This document shows, in pieces, positions 5,783 to 7,140 of a DNA stretch of 7,140 nucleotides (position 1 is the stretch's first letter; every line of letters begins with the position of its first letter). The stretch lies in the NCBI GenBank assembly GCA_010027295.1, contig RGVM01000126.1, forward strand, positions 1 through 7,140, given 5' to 3'. Source of the DNA: Chitinophagia bacterium (GTDB taxonomy: Bacteria; Bacteroidota; Bacteroidia; Chitinophagales; Chitinophagaceae). Position numbers and translations under genes: made by a program. Under the pieces are notes generated by a model that ran no database searches, was not told the DNA's origin, and was given only the letters and a program-made list of their open reading frames with translations.

Positions 5783-7091
5783 TCAGTACCTAACGGCCTG
5801 AAAGCTCCATCCGGGCTGCCATTTCCGCATTTCTACCTCGTCGTCGCGGTGGGTGAGTCCGCAGCGCAGGTAGTTGTCATGCAGTCTTGCCAGTGCCGCC
5901 CTATCGAGTTCGACACCGAGGCCGGGACCGGAGGGTACGGGCAGGCTGCCGTCCTGGAATGCGAAGCGTCCGGAGGCCACGACCTCCTCCGACTGCCACG
6001 GGTAGTGGGTGTCGAGGGCGTAGCGGAGGTCGGGTAGCGCGGCCCCGAGATGTGTCATCGCGGCGAGCGAAATGCCCAGGTGACTGTTGGAGTGCATGGA
6101 GAGGTCACGCCCGAAAGTGCGGCAGATGGCGGCCAGGTGCATGGAGGCGGTGAGGCCGCCCCAGAAATGGTGGTCGCTGAGGATAATGTCCTCCGAGCCG
6201 AGCCGTATCGCGGAGGGGATGTCCTCGAAGGAAGTGGTGCACATGTTGGTGGCGAGGGGGATGCCGAGCGCCTTCCCTACTTCGGCCATGTCGGCCTGAC
6301 CGCGGACGGGGTCTTCCAGGTATTCCACATGGTCCGTAGTGCATTGCCGTCTCCCTGGCCCATACGCCGTTGGGGTCGATGCGCAGCGGCACTCCATCGC
6401 CGAAGGCCTCATGCAGGGCGATGACAGCGTCGACCTCCTGCTGTGGCTCGAAGACGCCGCCTTTGAGTTTGACGGAGCGGAATCCGAAATGACGGCACAT
6501 CGCGCGGGCCTGGTCGACGATGCCTCCGGGGTCGAGTGCGGCTGCCTGCCGGGCCCTATCCCACCCTTCGGCACGGGCGTCTGTTCCGAAGCCCAGCGAA
6601 CCTCCCGCCCCTTCAGGCTTGTAGAAGAGGTAGGCGGCGTATGGTACGGCATCGCGCATGCGACCGCCGAGGAGGTCGACGACGGGTCGGGAGACGACTT
6701 TCCCGATGATATCGAGGCAGGCCACTTCGACGGCGCTGAAGACGTGGACGAGTTTTCGCTGGTCCCACGGCGCGAGTCCGCGCGCCTCGGGGGCCTCCTT
6801 CCCGAAGCGCTCCTCCAGTTTTCGGCGGATGGGATTCAGGAGGAAGACATCCATCCCTTCGAGGATGCGACCGGCTTCCGAAAGGGCTTGCGTGACGGAG
6901 GCGCTGCCCGGCACTTCGCTGAGGCCGGAGATGCCGTCGTCCGTGACGACCTCGATGATCGTGCGGAGGGCGTAGGGCGCATGGAGACCGGCCGCATTGA
7001 GCAGGGGCGGGTCGACCGTCGCGACGGGCGTGACGCGGAACTCACGGATGCGGGGGCCCGGTCGACCTTGTGTTTGTGGGACGCCGTTCAT
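5783..7091 (-). pseudogene. Glucarate dehydratase-like enolase superfamily gene, frameshifted
   Basis: Related to glucarate dehydratase, which dehydrates D-glucarate or a similar sugar acid to a keto-deoxy acid in carbohydrate acid catabolism. From the ATG at 7091, one frame encodes the N-terminal capping domain and the first barrel strands, including the catalytic KLK (residues 208-210) and the metal-ligand Asp of DPNG (D239). After residue 253, near 6335, homology moves to another frame and continues to the TGA at 5783-5785 with VEYLEDP, ATNMCT, SDHHFWGG, HSNSHLGISLAAMTHLGAA, and PGLGVELDR near the end. Together the two parts give about 436 residues, close to the family's usual length. All expected active-site residues survive, so the break is either recent or an assembly error. 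The ATG overlaps the stop of the gene before it (ATGA), implying an operon. The family call is firm; the exact substrate is not. Confidence 0.88.
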
Positions 7092-7140
7092 TCCAGTCCG
7101 GACATCTGTTCGAGGAGAAGGGCAAGTCCGCTGTGGTCCC
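7088..7140 (-). CDS. 3' end of an unidentified gene upstream of the dehydratase
   Basis: The minus strand from the right edge reads DHSGLALLLEQMSGLE and then TGA at 7090-7088. The stop overlaps the dehydratase ATG (7091-7089) as ATGA, the standard form of a tightly coupled operon, and the residues look like an amphipathic C-terminal helix. Only 16 codons are visible, too few to name a family. Family knowledge of glucarate operons would suggest a sugar-acid enzyme or transporter, but that is a guess. Confidence 0.55.
   Translation of the reverse strand, partial: DHSGLALLLEQMSGLE

Noticed and set aside
6329..6360. Programmed ribosomal frameshifting in the dehydratase gene
   Set aside because: No slippery heptamer or A/G-rich slip site is visible at the junction, and the apparent shortage of about 14 bases points to a deletion.

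Overview
The window reads as chromosomal DNA of a fairly GC-rich member of the Bacteroidota. The main evidence is the large plus-strand gene. It encodes a multidomain cell-surface protein ending in a type IX secretion (T9SS) type B sorting domain, the 'gliding motility-associated' C-terminal domain, which is essentially confined to that phylum. The second plus-strand gene also resembles, from memory, a family of uncharacterised bacteroidete membrane proteins. The genus cannot be fixed from the sequence.

Layout: positions 2-3481 (+) hold the 3' part of the surface-protein gene, whose start lies left of the window. It consists of tandem Ig/PKD-like domains of about 92-100 residues, each with two cysteines. 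After a 97-base gap, 3579-4385 (+) encodes a small three-helix membrane protein of unknown function. This pair converges, with only 6 bases between stop codons, on a minus-strand cluster. Read in its own direction, the cluster has: the last 16 codons of an unidentified gene (7140-7088); a glucarate dehydratase-like enolase-superfamily gene (7091-5783) that starts inside that gene's stop codon and is broken by a frameshift near 6335; a MobA-like nucleotidyltransferase (5685-4882); and a PAP2-family phosphatase (4904-4392) that overlaps the nucleotidyltransferase by 23 bases.

Functionally, the surface protein is probably an exported adhesin or filament-like structural protein. The nucleotidyltransferase and PAP2 phosphatase probably act in one pathway, perhaps nucleotide activation of a polar head group or sugar followed by dephosphorylation of a lipid-linked product; this is inference from overlap and family. 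The dehydratase belongs to sugar-acid catabolism and appears inactivated in this sequence, unless the break is a sequencing error.

I found no RNA genes, CRISPR arrays, insertion sequences or integration sites. No gap between genes exceeds 100 bases. Nothing amounts to a clear new multi-gene system. The points most worth a second look are the five-domain higher-order repeat in the surface protein, the frameshifted dehydratase with every catalytic residue retained, the overlapping nucleotidyltransferase/PAP2 pair, and the unnamed membrane protein family.
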